DNA of 64,000 bases from Actinoplanes philippinensis (GTDB lineage Bacteria; Actinomycetota; Actinomycetes; Mycobacteriales; Micromonosporaceae), in the NCBI RefSeq assembly GCF_900113015.1, contig NZ_FONV01000016.1, positions 1 through 64,000 of the forward strand, read 5' to 3'. The stretch's first letter is position 1. The number at the start of each line of letters is the position of its first letter. Both the position numbers and the translations under genes were made by a program. Positions 8,376 through 16,781 of this stretch are shown in pieces. The notes beneath the pieces are model-generated. The model saw only the letters and a list, made by a program, of their open reading frames with translations, was not told the DNA's origin and made no database searches.

Positions 8376-9859
8376 CCTGGCTCGTGCCACTCCCGGTGAT
8401 CATGCCGCTGCTCGGGGCGGCGACGACATTGCTGATGTTCCGGCGACCCCGGGTGCAGCGGGCGATCAGTGTGAGCGTGCTGACCGCCACCCTCGTCGTG
8501 TCGACTTTCCTGCTGGTGCTCTCCGCCGACGGGCCGCTGGTCGTTGCGGTCGGTGGCTGGCCCGTACCACTGGGGATCGTGCTCGTCGCCGACCAGCTCG
8601 CCGCTCTGATGCTGGTCGTCTCCGCCGCGGTGACGCTGTGCGTGCTGCTCTACTCGATCGGGCAGGGCGGCGCGGACGGCGACGAGGAGCATCCGCTGTC
8701 GGTCTACCACCCGACGTATCTCATCCTCACTGCCGGCGTGACCAACGCGTTCCTCTCCGGCGACCTGTTCAACCTGTACGTAGGTTTCGAGATCCTGCTG
8801 GCGGCCAGCTACGTGCTGATCACACTCGGCGGGACGGAGAACCGGATTCGCGCGGGGACGACCTATGTCGTGGTGAGTCTGTTGTCGTCGGTCATCTTCC
8901 TGGCCGCGATCGGGCTCATCTACTCGGCCACCGGGACGCTCAACATGGCGCAACTGGTCGGACGGCTCGACGCGCTGCCCGACGGTGTGCGCATGGTGCT
9001 GCAGGGGATGCTGCTGCTCGCCTTCGGTATCAAGGCGGCGATCTTCCCGCTGTCGGCGTGGCTGCCGGACAGCTATCCGACCGCTCCCGCTCCCGTCACC
9101 GCGGTCTTCGCCGGGCTGCTCACCAAGGTCGGGGTGTACGCGATCATCCGTACCGAGACGCTGCTCTTCCCCGGTGGCCGGGTCGCCGACCTGCTGATGG
9201 TCGCGGCGCTGTCCACGATGCTGGTCGGCATTCTCGGCGCGGTCGCGCAGTCCGACCTGAAACGGCTGCTGTCGTTCACACTGGTCAGCCACATCGGGTA
9301 CCTGCTGTTCGGGGTGGGGCTCGCATCGCGGGCCGGCATCGCGGCGGCGGTCTTCTACACGCTGCACCACATCGTCGTGCAGACGACGTTGTTCCTGGTC
9401 GCGGGGCTGATCGAGCGGCGGGGCGGCAGCACGGCGCTGGACCGGCTGGGCGGGCTGGCCCGTACCGCCCCGGTGCTGGCCATCCTGTTCTTCCTGCCCG
9501 CGCTCAACCTGGCTGGGATTCCACCGTTCTCCGGGTTCCTCGGCAAGCTGGGGCTCATCCGGGCCGGGGCCGATGACGGCGCCGTGCTGCCCTGGTTGCT
9601 CGTCGGCGGTTCCGCGCTGACCAGCCTGCTCACCCTGTACGCCCTGGCCCGGGTGTGGAACCTGGCGTTCTGGCGGTCACCGGCGACTCCGGACGCGGCC
9701 CCGCTCCGGTCGCCGCGCCTGATGGTCACACCGACCGCGGCGCTGGTCGTCGCCGGAGTGATGATCACCCTCGTGGCCGGGCCGCTGTACTCGCTCACCG
9801 ACACGGTCGCCGAGGATCTGCTCGCGCGGACCCCCTACGTCGAGGCGGTGCTGCCGTGA
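8372..9859 (+). CDS. mrpD: Mrp antiporter subunit D
   Basis: A 495-residue NuoM/N-like proton-pumping subunit. The start is the GTG at 8372 (reading VTWLVPLPVIMPLLG), which overlaps the C-subunit stop; the longer open frame upstream is noise. About 14 hydrophobic helices are present. Conserved core text includes DLFNLYVGFEILLAASYVLI, AIFPLSAWLPDSYPTAPAPV and FTLVSHIGYLLFGVGL, with the buried Lys/Glu residues expected of antiporter-like ND subunits (for example the Lys in FGIKAAIFP). It works with subunits A-G in the cytoplasmic membrane for Na+ efflux and pH homeostasis. Confidence 0.95.
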   Translation: MTWLVPLPVIMPLLGAATTLLMFRRPRVQRAISVSVLTATLVVSTFLLVLSADGPLVVAVGGWPVPLGIVLVADQLAALMLVVSAAVTLCVLLYSIGQGGADGDEEHPLSVYHPTYLILTAGVTNAFLSGDLFNLYVGFEILLAASYVLITLGGTENRIRAGTTYVVVSLLSSVIFLAAIGLIYSATGTLNMAQLVGRLDALPDGVRMVLQGMLLLAFGIKAAIFPLSAWLPDSYPTAPAPVTAVFAGLLTKVGVYAIIRTETLLFPGGRVADLLMVAALSTMLVGILGAVAQSDLKRLLSFTLVSHIGYLLFGVGLASRAGIAAAVFYTLHHIVVQTTLFLVAGLIERRGGSTALDRLGGLARTAPVLAILFFLPALNLAGIPPFSGFLGKLGLIRAGADDGAVLPWLLVGGSALTSLLTLYALARVWNLAFWRSPATPDAAPLRSPRLMVTPTAALVVAGVMITLVAGPLYSLTDTVAEDLLARTPYVEAVLP

Positions 9860-10422
9860 TGGTCCGTGGCCGGGACCGGCTTCTCGCGATCGTCGCCCTC
9901 ACCGTCGTGTGGATGCTGCTGTGGGGTGTGTTCTCCTGGGTCACCCTCCTCGGTGGGCTGCTGGTGTCGATGCTGGTGCTGACGGTGTTCCCGCTGCCGC
10001 CGGTCACCTTCGCCGGGCGGCTGCGGCCGGGCGGCCTGCTCCGGGTCGCGATCCGATTCCTGACCGACCTGGTGGTGGCCAGTTCTCAGCTCGCGTGGAC
10101 GGCGTTCGGCGGGCGGCGGGTGCCGCACAGCGCGGTCCTGGCGGTACGGCTCTCCGTGCGCTCCGACCTGCACCTGACCCTCTGTGCGGAAGCGGTGTCG
10201 CTGGTGCCCGGGAGTTTGATCGTCGACATGGACAGGGCCGCGGGGATCCTCTACGTCCACGTCTTCGACGTCACCGGGCCGGCGGACATCGACCAGTTCC
10301 GGCGCGACGTGCGCGACCTCGAGGAACGCATCGTCCGGGCGGTCGGCTCCGACGCCGAGATCAAGCTGATCAACGAGGCCGCAACGGCCGGATCGACATC
10401 GACCGTAGGAGGATCGAGATGA
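9859..10422 (+). CDS. mrpE: Mrp antiporter subunit E
   Basis: A 187-residue protein starting at the ATG at 9859, which shares one base with the D-subunit stop (TGATG). Two or three N-terminal hydrophobic helices (ALTVVWMLLWGVFSWVTLLG) are followed by a cytoplasmic domain containing LTLCAEAVSLVPGSLIVDM and LYVHVFDV. This domain is characteristic of MnhE/MrpE. The last about 30 residues are poorly conserved. The stop overlaps the next gene (ATGA), whose ribosome binding site TAGGAGGA lies within this gene. Confidence 0.92.
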   Translation: MVRGRDRLLAIVALTVVWMLLWGVFSWVTLLGGLLVSMLVLTVFPLPPVTFAGRLRPGGLLRVAIRFLTDLVVASSQLAWTAFGGRRVPHSAVLAVRLSVRSDLHLTLCAEAVSLVPGSLIVDMDRAAGILYVHVFDVTGPADIDQFRRDVRDLEERIVRAVGSDAEIKLINEAATAGSTSTVGGSR

Positions 10423-10871
10423 TCGTCGTCGCCGCCATCGCCGCAGTTTTCCTAGCCGCTGCGGCCGGTATGGCCCTCGGCCGGATCATTCGGGGGCCGT
10501 CGACGCTGGACCGGATCGTGGGCACCGACGTGCTCCTGGCGATCACCGTGTGCGCGACCGCCACCGAAGCCGCCTACAGCCGCGATGCCACCGGGCTGCC
10601 GATCCTGCTCGGGCTGTCGTTGCTCGGCGCTGCAGGGTCGGTCGCGGTGGCGCGGTTCGCCGATCCGGTCGCCCGGCCGTCTCCGGCGGTTTCACCATCC
10701 CTGCCTGGTCGCGGTGGTGCGGGGGCCGCGGGTTCGATGGGCGCCCTGTCGGGTGCAGAGTCGCCGGGCAACGACCATCCGGCGCCTGCGGATCCGACCG
10801 GTCACCAGGAGTCGACTGGCCGGGCGCGAGGGCCGGTCTCAACGCGGCGATCGAGGGAGGCCCGGGAATGA
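10419..10871 (+). CDS. mrpF: Mrp antiporter subunit F with extended tail
   Basis: A 150-residue protein. The first about 88 residues are a normal MnhF with three transmembrane helices (ALGRIIRGPSTLDRIVGTDV, then GLPILLGLSLLGAAGSVAVA). About 60 hydrophilic Gly/Pro/Ser/Arg-rich residues follow that have no place in usual MnhF proteins of 85-95 residues. The tail is in frame and the stop overlaps the next ATG, so it is probably translated. The extra linker echoes the insert in MrpA and the acidic tail of MrpC. Confidence 0.9.
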   Translation: MIVVAAIAAVFLAAAAGMALGRIIRGPSTLDRIVGTDVLLAITVCATATEAAYSRDATGLPILLGLSLLGAAGSVAVARFADPVARPSPAVSPSLPGRGGAGAAGSMGALSGAESPGNDHPAPADPTGHQESTGRARGPVSTRRSREARE

Positions 10872-11215
10872 CTGTCACTGCTGTGCTCGACGTCGTTGCG
10901 GGGGTGTGTCTCCTCGGAGGGGCGCTGTTGAGTCTCGCGGCGGGCGTCGGGCTGTTGCGGTTTCCTGATCTACTGTCCCGGATGCATGCGGCCACCAAGC
11001 CTCAGGTGCTCGGCCTGCTGTTGATCCTGGCCGGCACGGCGATCCGGCTCGGCACGGCTGTCGACATCACCACATTGGTGCTGGTAGGGGCGTTCCAGCT
11101 GGTCACCGCTCCGGTCGCGGCACACATGGTGGGGCGGACCGCATACCGGGCGGGCCTGTTCCGGCGAGACCTGCTGCTCACCGACGAACTCGCCGCCGAC
11201 CGCCGAAACCCATGA
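10868..11215 (+). CDS. mrpG: Mrp antiporter subunit G
   Basis: A 115-residue membrane subunit with three helices. Diagnostic family text includes GVGLLRFPDLLSRMHAATKP and LVGAFQLVTAPVAAHMVGRT. It starts at the ATG at 10868, overlapping the stop of F, and closes the seven-protein operon begun at 4382. No obvious intrinsic terminator follows directly; a repeat-rich spacer begins instead. Confidence 0.93.
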   Translation: MTVTAVLDVVAGVCLLGGALLSLAAGVGLLRFPDLLSRMHAATKPQVLGLLLILAGTAIRLGTAVDITTLVLVGAFQLVTAPVAAHMVGRTAYRAGLFRRDLLLTDELAADRRNP

Positions 11216-11814
11216 TGCACCGCTCGGATCTGTCTGACCGAGCTGGCCGACCGGGCTGGCCGACCGAGCTGTGGTTGGTCTCAGTTAAGGCCGGGCTGAG
11301 GTGGGTGTGGTTGAGGGGCAAGGCGCGACGCGGGTGCCCGGTCAGGGAGGAGCGAGGGGAACCAGGTCGGGCGCTGACAAGGAAGGAGGACGCAGCCGAG
11401 GCGGCGGGTCACCGGAAAGCGGCGAGTCAGCCGGACGGCCAGGGCGCTGGCGAACTACGAGCCGAGTTGATTGAGGTTCGGCCCGACCGCACGAGAGCCG
11501 GAGAGCCAGCACCGGAACCGGGCGCCAGACGCTGGGGGCCAGACACCGGGGCGCCAGGCACTGGGGCGCCAGGCACTGGGGGCCAGACACCGGGGGCGCC
11601 AGGCGCCGGAAGCCAGGCGCCAGGCGCGGGACACCGGGCACCGCGAACCGCGCTGAGCCGAAGCAGAGCGCGCCTGAGCGGGGCGGCAGGACCAAGGCGA
11701 GCAAGAACAGGCAGGCCAGGCCTCGATGGTGCCGGTGACGCGAAGCCCTGGCTGCCGGCGAACTCCGTCGGCGGGATCTTTGGGACGAGCAAAAGGTGCC
11801 GCTCGGCTGTGGTT
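11216..11814. repeat. Repeat-rich, low-complexity spacer
   Basis: No credible gene is seen in this 0.6-kb gap. From 11222 to 11275 the phrase CTGGCCGACCG recurs. From about 11520 to 11640 short imperfect units built on GGCGCCAGGCACTGGG and GGCCAGACACCGGGG are strung together. Open frames on both strands are only by-products of this biased sequence (Pro/Ala/Gly-only translations). It may be a decayed tandem-repeat gene segment or a simple-sequence expansion. Confidence 0.55.
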
Positions 11815-12282
11815 TCAGGGCAGGCGGCCGACTGCGGTGGCGTAGTAGAGGGAGGACTCGAGGTGGAAGGCGATCTGGCGGACCGACCAGGCTTCGCCGT
11901 CGCGGTGGTCCAGTTCGGCGGTGGTCAGTTTGGTGAGGCGTAGTTCGAAGATCTGGGCCAGGCGGGCCAGGCGGCTGCGGGCCTCGTCGAGGTCTTCGGG
12001 TGTGAACGGCGCCAGGTCGGCGGCTGTGGTGCTTGCTGAGGCATGCCAATGATCGGGGATCGTCGGGACACCGGCGACTCGGGCCTCTATCTCGGCCAGA
12101 TGGTCGATCAAGTGGTCGGTGACACGTCGTATGGCTTTGTGTGGGGTGTAGACGCGGTCATCGATCGGGATCGGCTCGCCGGCCCACGCGGTCCAGGTCG
12201 CCGCCAAGTCGAGGACCTGGGCGATCATGCCGGTAACCACGGAAGCAGGGTCGCGATCATCGGTTACGGGAACATCGGACAT
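11815..12282 (-). CDS. DinB-like four-helix-bundle protein
   Basis: A 155-residue soluble protein starting at the ATG at 12282. It is predicted to be almost all helical. The C-terminal segment EAWSVRQIAFHLESSLYYA and the internal HLIDHLAEIEARVAG match the DinB/YfiT-like metalloenzyme superfamily. Members act as mycothiol- or bacillithiol-dependent transferases or have unknown roles. Candidate metal ligands are the histidines in TDHLIDHLAEI and FHLE. No partner gene in the neighbourhood reveals a substrate. Confidence 0.65.
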   Translation of the reverse strand: MSDVPVTDDRDPASVVTGMIAQVLDLAATWTAWAGEPIPIDDRVYTPHKAIRRVTDHLIDHLAEIEARVAGVPTIPDHWHASASTTAADLAPFTPEDLDEARSRLARLAQIFELRLTKLTTAELDHRDGEAWSVRQIAFHLESSLYYATAVGRLP

Positions 12283-12433
12283 CAGGGCCGCCCAAGGGTT
12301 CGTCGACTATCGGTCGGCGGGGAGGATACCGGCACCCTCTGACATTTCGGCGCATGGGCGGGCCGGAGCGGACGGTGGATGCGGAGCCGGGCGTGACCGA
12401 CCACGCCCAGCTTCGCTACGGGGGCGGAGGGGA

Positions 12434-13156
12434 CTACTTTTTCAGGCGGCGGCTTCCGGCGTGCCAGTCCTCGACCTTGCCCGTCTGCTCGGCCGTCACT
12501 CCGAAGGACGGGAGCTGTGGCTGTTCGCGCAAGCTGCGCTTCAGCTCGGCGAAACCGCCGAAACTCGCGAGGCCGACCACGTGATCCCACAGTTCGGTGG
12601 CCTGGTCCTCGTCCGGCAGGCGGCTGATCACCGGGCCGAAGAAGGCCACGCCCGCCGGTGGTTCGAAATGGATGATCGGTGTGCCTACGTCACGGCCGGT
12701 CAGGGACAGCGCCTCGTCCGACTCGGCCTGGATCTCCGCGTCGCGGGCGGTGTCGTCGAGGTGGTCGGCCAACTCCGGGGGCAGGCCGGCCGCGGTGAGG
12801 GCGTCGGCGGCCAGTTCGGTAGTGCCCTGCCAGCCGGGCGCCCGGCTCTCGTCGGGGGCGGTCTCCAGGATGCGGGCGCCGAACGCGGCGTACAGCGGGC
12901 CGACCGCCGCACGCCCGTGCTTCTCCCGGACCGCCGAGGCGACCCGCAGCAGACGCAGCCCGGCCTTGTGCTGGGCCTCGTACTCGGGCGGGAAGTGGGT
13001 GTCGTAGTCGAGGTGCGCGTTGATCAGCCGCAGCGAGATGAACCGCCAGTCGACCGTGTAGTCACGCCGGCCCTGCACGATGCGGATCCACTTGCTCGTC
13101 ATCCAGGCGAACGGGCAGATCGGATCGAAGTAGAAGTTGATGTCGGCTTGTCCCAT
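12434..13156 (-). CDS. Mycothiol-dependent nitroreductase-like DsbA-family protein
   Basis: A 240-residue thioredoxin-fold protein. The start is the ATG at 13156 (MGQADINFYFDP); the open frame continues upstream through unrelated low-complexity sequence. It resembles mycobacterial Rv2466c, the mycothiol-dependent nitroreductase: FDP-CPxxW at the active site, cis-Pro region GTPIIHFEPPAGVAFFGPV, and LWDHVVGLASFGGFAELKR. Oddity: Rv2466c-type enzymes have a CPWC motif, but here the motif is C14-P-F-A17, so the second cysteine is missing. A monothiol mechanism is possible. Thiol chemistry with mycothiol is inferred from the family. Confidence 0.8.
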   Translation of the reverse strand: MGQADINFYFDPICPFAWMTSKWIRIVQGRRDYTVDWRFISLRLINAHLDYDTHFPPEYEAQHKAGLRLLRVASAVREKHGRAAVGPLYAAFGARILETAPDESRAPGWQGTTELAADALTAAGLPPELADHLDDTARDAEIQAESDEALSLTGRDVGTPIIHFEPPAGVAFFGPVISRLPDEDQATELWDHVVGLASFGGFAELKRSLREQPQLPSFGVTAEQTGKVEDWHAGSRRLKK

Positions 13157-13179
13157 GTGAATGAGCTTTCCACTCGTCG

Positions 13180-13700
13180 TCGGCCGACGCAGGGCTACCG
13201 GCGGGGCGGGAACGCTTGCTCCCCGGGAGAGGACCGGCAGTTGCACCGGCGGCGTCAAGAGGACGATCGCCGAGAGCGACAGCGGGGCGAGGGCCGAAGC
13301 CGGTCGGCAGCGCGCGGCCGACACGACCGCCCGGACCTGTCCCCGGGTTCCACGTTGTCACCGTCGGCAGGTTCCAGGTTGCCGCCATCCCCAGGTTCCA
13401 GGTTGCCGCCGTCGGCGACCGTGCCATGTCGGCGTGGTTGCCGGCCGCCCGCATCGGCGCCGGTTGGAGCGCGGTGGCCGCTCCCCCGGCGGAGCGGCCC
13501 TCGGCCGCGATCGTGACGTAGGCGAGCACGGCGACGGTCAGCGCGACAGCTGAGCCGGCGAATAGCCCGGCGCCGATGACGAGCCGCCGGTGGTGCCGGT
13601 CGACGAGGATGCCGGCGAGCCGGATCCCGACGATCGGGGCGACGCCGAAGCCGGCCGGACGGCTCGCCGATCACGGTCTGCGGCCGGACCGCGGGTGTGG
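13180..13700 (-). pseudogene. Decayed MFS-type transporter remnant
   Basis: No intact gene lies between 13157 and 13818. On the minus strand around 13500-13660 one frame reads GVAPIVGIRLAGILVDRHHR and then RLVIGAGLFAGSAVALTVAV. This is a transmembrane pair around an MFS loop 2-3 motif A (G-x-L-x-D-x-x-x-R). The frame meets a stop near 13675 upstream. Downstream it dissolves into short repeats (CAGGTTCCAGGTTGCCGCC twice, 13370-13415), while another frame resumes hydrophobic text (LSLSAIVLLTPPVQLPVL). This looks like a frameshifted relic. Exact borders are uncertain. Confidence 0.4.
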
Positions 13701-13818
13701 TCACCGGCGTGCAGTCCGGCGCCCTGGCCGACCACCGTGCCGTCTGTCGGGCGCGGCCGGCCGGGGACCTGTCCCCGGCCGGGACCGGCCTGACCCGCCG
13801 TGACGGTGACCACCGCAT

Positions 13819-16296
13819 TCAGCCCGGCGGCCGCGTTTCGGCCCGGGGCGCCGCGATGGCCGCGGGGACAGCCACGGGAGCGTCCGGTGGGCCGTACCAA
13901 AGGAAACCCTGAGGGGTCGCCATCCGCGCCCCGCACTCCGCCGGGGGCAGCGGTTTCGCCATGAAGTAACCCTGACCGTACCGGTAGCCCATGTCCCGGA
14001 GCCGCTCCAGCTGGGCCTGGCTCTCGATGCCCTCGGCGACGGCCTTGAGCTGCAGATATTCCACCAGTTGCGCAACCGCGGCCGCGACCGCGAGACGGCC
14101 CCGGTCGGTGCCGTCGGCTATCCCGTCGACGAAGGACTTGTCCAGTTTGAGGACGTCGACCGGGACGGCGCGCAGCAGGCTCAGCGAGGACTGGCCGGTG
14201 CCGAAGTCGTCGAGGGCGAGGCGTACGCCCATCGCGTGCAGGGCTTCGAGGGCCTCGGTGACCTGCGGGCCGTCGGCCACCGACGACTCCGTCACCTCGA
14301 TGATCAGGTGGCGCGGCTGGAGTCCGGTGTCGCTGAGGACGGCCGCGACCTCGTCGACGAAACCGCTCTCCCGGAGCTGACGGACCGCCACGTTGACGTT
14401 GACCGCCTCGACCGCGTCCGCGCCCAGCGTGGCGCGCCACTGGGCGAGCTGGCCGCACGCCTCGCGCAGCACCCAGGCGCCGAGCGGGACGATGAGCCCG
14501 GAGCGTTCGGCGACCGGGATGAAGTCGGCGGGCGAGACGAAGCCGCGTTCCGGGTGCTGCCAGCGGACCAGCGCCTCACAGCCGTGCATCCGGCCGTTGA
14601 CCAGGTCGTACACGGGCTGGTAGAGCAGTCGCAACTGGCCGCCGACGATGGCGTCGTGGAGTTCACCGGCGAGACGGGCGTGGGCGGTCATGTCCTGGCG
14701 CATGCGCGGCTCGAACCGTACCCAGGAGGCCTTTCCCGACTCCTTCGCCGCGTAGAGGGCGATGTCGGCGTTGCGCAGCACCTCGTCGGCGGTCTCGCCG
14801 GGCTCGGCGACGGCGATCCCGACGCTGGCGTGCAGGAGGAACTGCTGCGTGCCGGCGCCGGCCTGCGGGGCCGCGGCGTGCACCGGCCGGCCCACGGTGC
14901 CCTGCAGGCGGGTGGCGGCGGCCTGCGGGGCGGCGGCGTGCACCGGCCGGCCCACGGTGCCCTGCAGGCGGGTGGCGGCGGCCTCGGCGGCGGACGGCTC
15001 GCCGGTGGGCAGCAGCACCGCGAACTCGTCGCCGCCGAGCCGGGCCACGCATTCGTCGTCGGCGGCGCCGTCGCGCAGACGCTCGGCGACCTGGCGCAGC
15101 AGCTGGTCGGCGGCGGCCGGGCCGAGGGTGTCGTTGACCTCCTTGAAGTCGTCGATGTCGAGGAACATGGCGGTCGACGGCTGCCCGGCGTCGAGGCGTT
15201 CGGTGAGTTCGACGAGGAAGCCGGTGCGGTTGGCGAGGCCGGTGAGGTTGTCGGTGAGGGCGAGGCGTTCCAGCTCGGCCTGCTGGCGGCGGATGCCCCG
15301 GAGCGCGCGGTTGTTCTCGCGGAGGCTGAGCAGCTGCCGGATCACGATGATCGTGGCGATCAGGACGGCGCCGATGATCACCGCGCGGCCACGGAGGTCG
15401 AGGTCACGGGCGGAGACGATGATGACGAGGACACCGGTGACGGCGACCGACAGGAACTGCAGCGGGTCGGCGAACGACCAGCGGAGGTGTTTCGGCGCCA
15501 CGTCGAGGACCCGGCCCTGCCGGTAGGCGGCCAGCGTCATGCCGAGCCCGACCAGCGGATAGCCGAGATAGGTCACCAGGGTGTCGCTCAGGTCGTTGCC
15601 GACGAGGAACGCCAGCACCGTCACGAGGCCGACGACGGGCTCGAACGCCAGGATGCCGAGCGCGAGCGGGTCGACGCGGCCGGTGGGGCTCATCGCGGCC
15701 CGGCTGAAGATCACCAGGCCGAGAAGGCAGCAGATGCCGACCACACCGGCGCCGGTCCGGGTGGCGAGCGGGGTGCCGTCGGGGACGGTACGCAGCACGA
15801 CGTACCCGAAGAAGACGGTGCCGGCGACGATCACGGCGGTCCCGTCGAGCAGCAGCCGCGCCCAGTCGAGCCGGGTCCGGGAGGTGATCGGCACGTGCCG
15901 GAACGCGATCATCGCGAGGACCAGGCTGACCACGTTCGACGCGGCCTCGTTGGGCGGCATGTCGGCGTCGCCGCGGATCGCCGCGACGGTGGCGGCCAGG
16001 GTGCTGACCAGCAGGGCGGCCGCCGAACCGGCCCACAGCCGCCAGAACGCGGAGACCCGGCGGTCGGTGGCGAGGCGGCTGACCCGGTGGCAGGCGGCGG
16101 TGGCGCACGCGGCGATCACGGTGCCGCCGGCGTTGCCGAGGAGCACGCCGCCCGGGTCGCGCCGGGCCAGCCAGGCGAGCACGGCCGCCAGGGCGGTCCA
16201 GGCGATGATCAGGGGTACGGTCAGCGCCCGGTCCCGTGGTGGCGGACCCGGGGCGGCGTCGGATCCTCGCATTGTCGGCCTCTCGCCCGTCAGCAC
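13819..16296 (-). CDS. Membrane GGDEF-EAL cyclic-di-GMP protein
   Basis: An 825-residue protein (an alternative start at 16272 would remove 8 residues). The N-terminal about 330 residues hold roughly eight to ten membrane helices that act as a sensor. The GGDEF domain has the intact catalytic motif RLGGDEFAVLLP near residue 420. The EAL domain has CEALVRW near residue 574, LALDDFGTGQSSL and AEGIESQAQ, so both cyclase and phosphodiesterase chemistry look possible. Oddity: a 20-residue segment (LQGTVGRPVHAAAPQAAATR) is tandemly duplicated between the GGDEF motif and the ASVGIAVAE strand, within the cyclase domain. The gene is monocistronic; the ligand sensed is unknown. Confidence 0.92.
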   Translation of the reverse strand: MLTGERPTMRGSDAAPGPPPRDRALTVPLIIAWTALAAVLAWLARRDPGGVLLGNAGGTVIAACATAACHRVSRLATDRRVSAFWRLWAGSAAALLVSTLAATVAAIRGDADMPPNEAASNVVSLVLAMIAFRHVPITSRTRLDWARLLLDGTAVIVAGTVFFGYVVLRTVPDGTPLATRTGAGVVGICCLLGLVIFSRAAMSPTGRVDPLALGILAFEPVVGLVTVLAFLVGNDLSDTLVTYLGYPLVGLGMTLAAYRQGRVLDVAPKHLRWSFADPLQFLSVAVTGVLVIIVSARDLDLRGRAVIIGAVLIATIIVIRQLLSLRENNRALRGIRRQQAELERLALTDNLTGLANRTGFLVELTERLDAGQPSTAMFLDIDDFKEVNDTLGPAAADQLLRQVAERLRDGAADDECVARLGGDEFAVLLPTGEPSAAEAAATRLQGTVGRPVHAAAPQAAATRLQGTVGRPVHAAAPQAGAGTQQFLLHASVGIAVAEPGETADEVLRNADIALYAAKESGKASWVRFEPRMRQDMTAHARLAGELHDAIVGGQLRLLYQPVYDLVNGRMHGCEALVRWQHPERGFVSPADFIPVAERSGLIVPLGAWVLREACGQLAQWRATLGADAVEAVNVNVAVRQLRESGFVDEVAAVLSDTGLQPRHLIIEVTESSVADGPQVTEALEALHAMGVRLALDDFGTGQSSLSLLRAVPVDVLKLDKSFVDGIADGTDRGRLAVAAAVAQLVEYLQLKAVAEGIESQAQLERLRDMGYRYGQGYFMAKPLPPAECGARMATPQGFLWYGPPDAPVAVPAAIAAPRAETRPPG
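14861..14984. repeat. 60-bp in-frame tandem duplication inside GGDEF domain
   Basis: Bases 14861-14920 and 14921-14980 are the same 60-bp unit with a single difference in the shared stretch (C at 14872, G at 14932). Both begin GCCTGCGGGG and contain CACCGGCCGGCCCACGGTGC. The unit encodes 20 residues and keeps frame. Near-identity means the duplication is recent. Confidence 0.95.
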
Positions 16297-16345
16297 CTTC
16301 CGGGACCCAGATCGGCGGGAAACGGGCCTGGCTGAGCCGATGCCG

Positions 16346-16693
16346 TCACTCCTGGGGAGGCGTCGGGGCGGGGGTGCGGGTGGCGGTGACGATGTCGGCG
16401 CTCAGCCGGGTCAGCAGGGTGGCCAGGCCGAGCGCGAGGACGCCGAACAGCCCGATCCGCAGCGGCTCGGTGTCGTCGAGGAACCCGCCGAGCACCCCCA
16501 TCGACGCCGCGATCCCGGCGATCAGCGTGGTCGCGACGACGAGCGAGTAGATCCGCACCCGCGGCTTGGTCCAGAACAGCACGCCGGCACGATCCTGCCT
16601 GGTCAGGCGCAGGAGATACTGCGAGTCCCACATCAGGGACAGCACGAGGACCCCGAGCACCTGGCTGAGGGTCGTGTAGAAGTCGTCATGCAC
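16346..16693 (-). CDS. Small membrane protein, unknown
   Basis: A 115-residue protein with three likely transmembrane helices (about residues 7-22, 48-70 and 78-97) and a Pro/Thr-rich C-terminus. Text such as LVLSLMWDSQYLLRLTRQ and LVVATTLIAGIAASMGVLGG does not match a family I can name. It sits 50 bp upstream of the GGDEF-EAL gene in the same orientation, so the two may be co-transcribed. A role as partner of the sensor is possible but unsupported. Confidence 0.65.
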   Translation of the reverse strand: MHDDFYTTLSQVLGVLVLSLMWDSQYLLRLTRQDRAGVLFWTKPRVRIYSLVVATTLIAGIAASMGVLGGFLDDTEPLRIGLFGVLALGLATLLTRLSADIVTATRTPAPTPPQE

Positions 16694-16781
16694 CCCGCCA
16701 TGCTATGCGCCGCGCCGTCCACACTGGACTGTTCTTCCGGTTGTCAACGGGGCGTCGATCGGCCCCGGCGAGCATCGGCCG

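Noticed and set aside
11212..11943. A 243-residue frame starting in the mrpG stop
   Set aside because: It only translates short repeats into Gly/Ala/Arg-rich text and runs into the antisense of the DinB-like gene.
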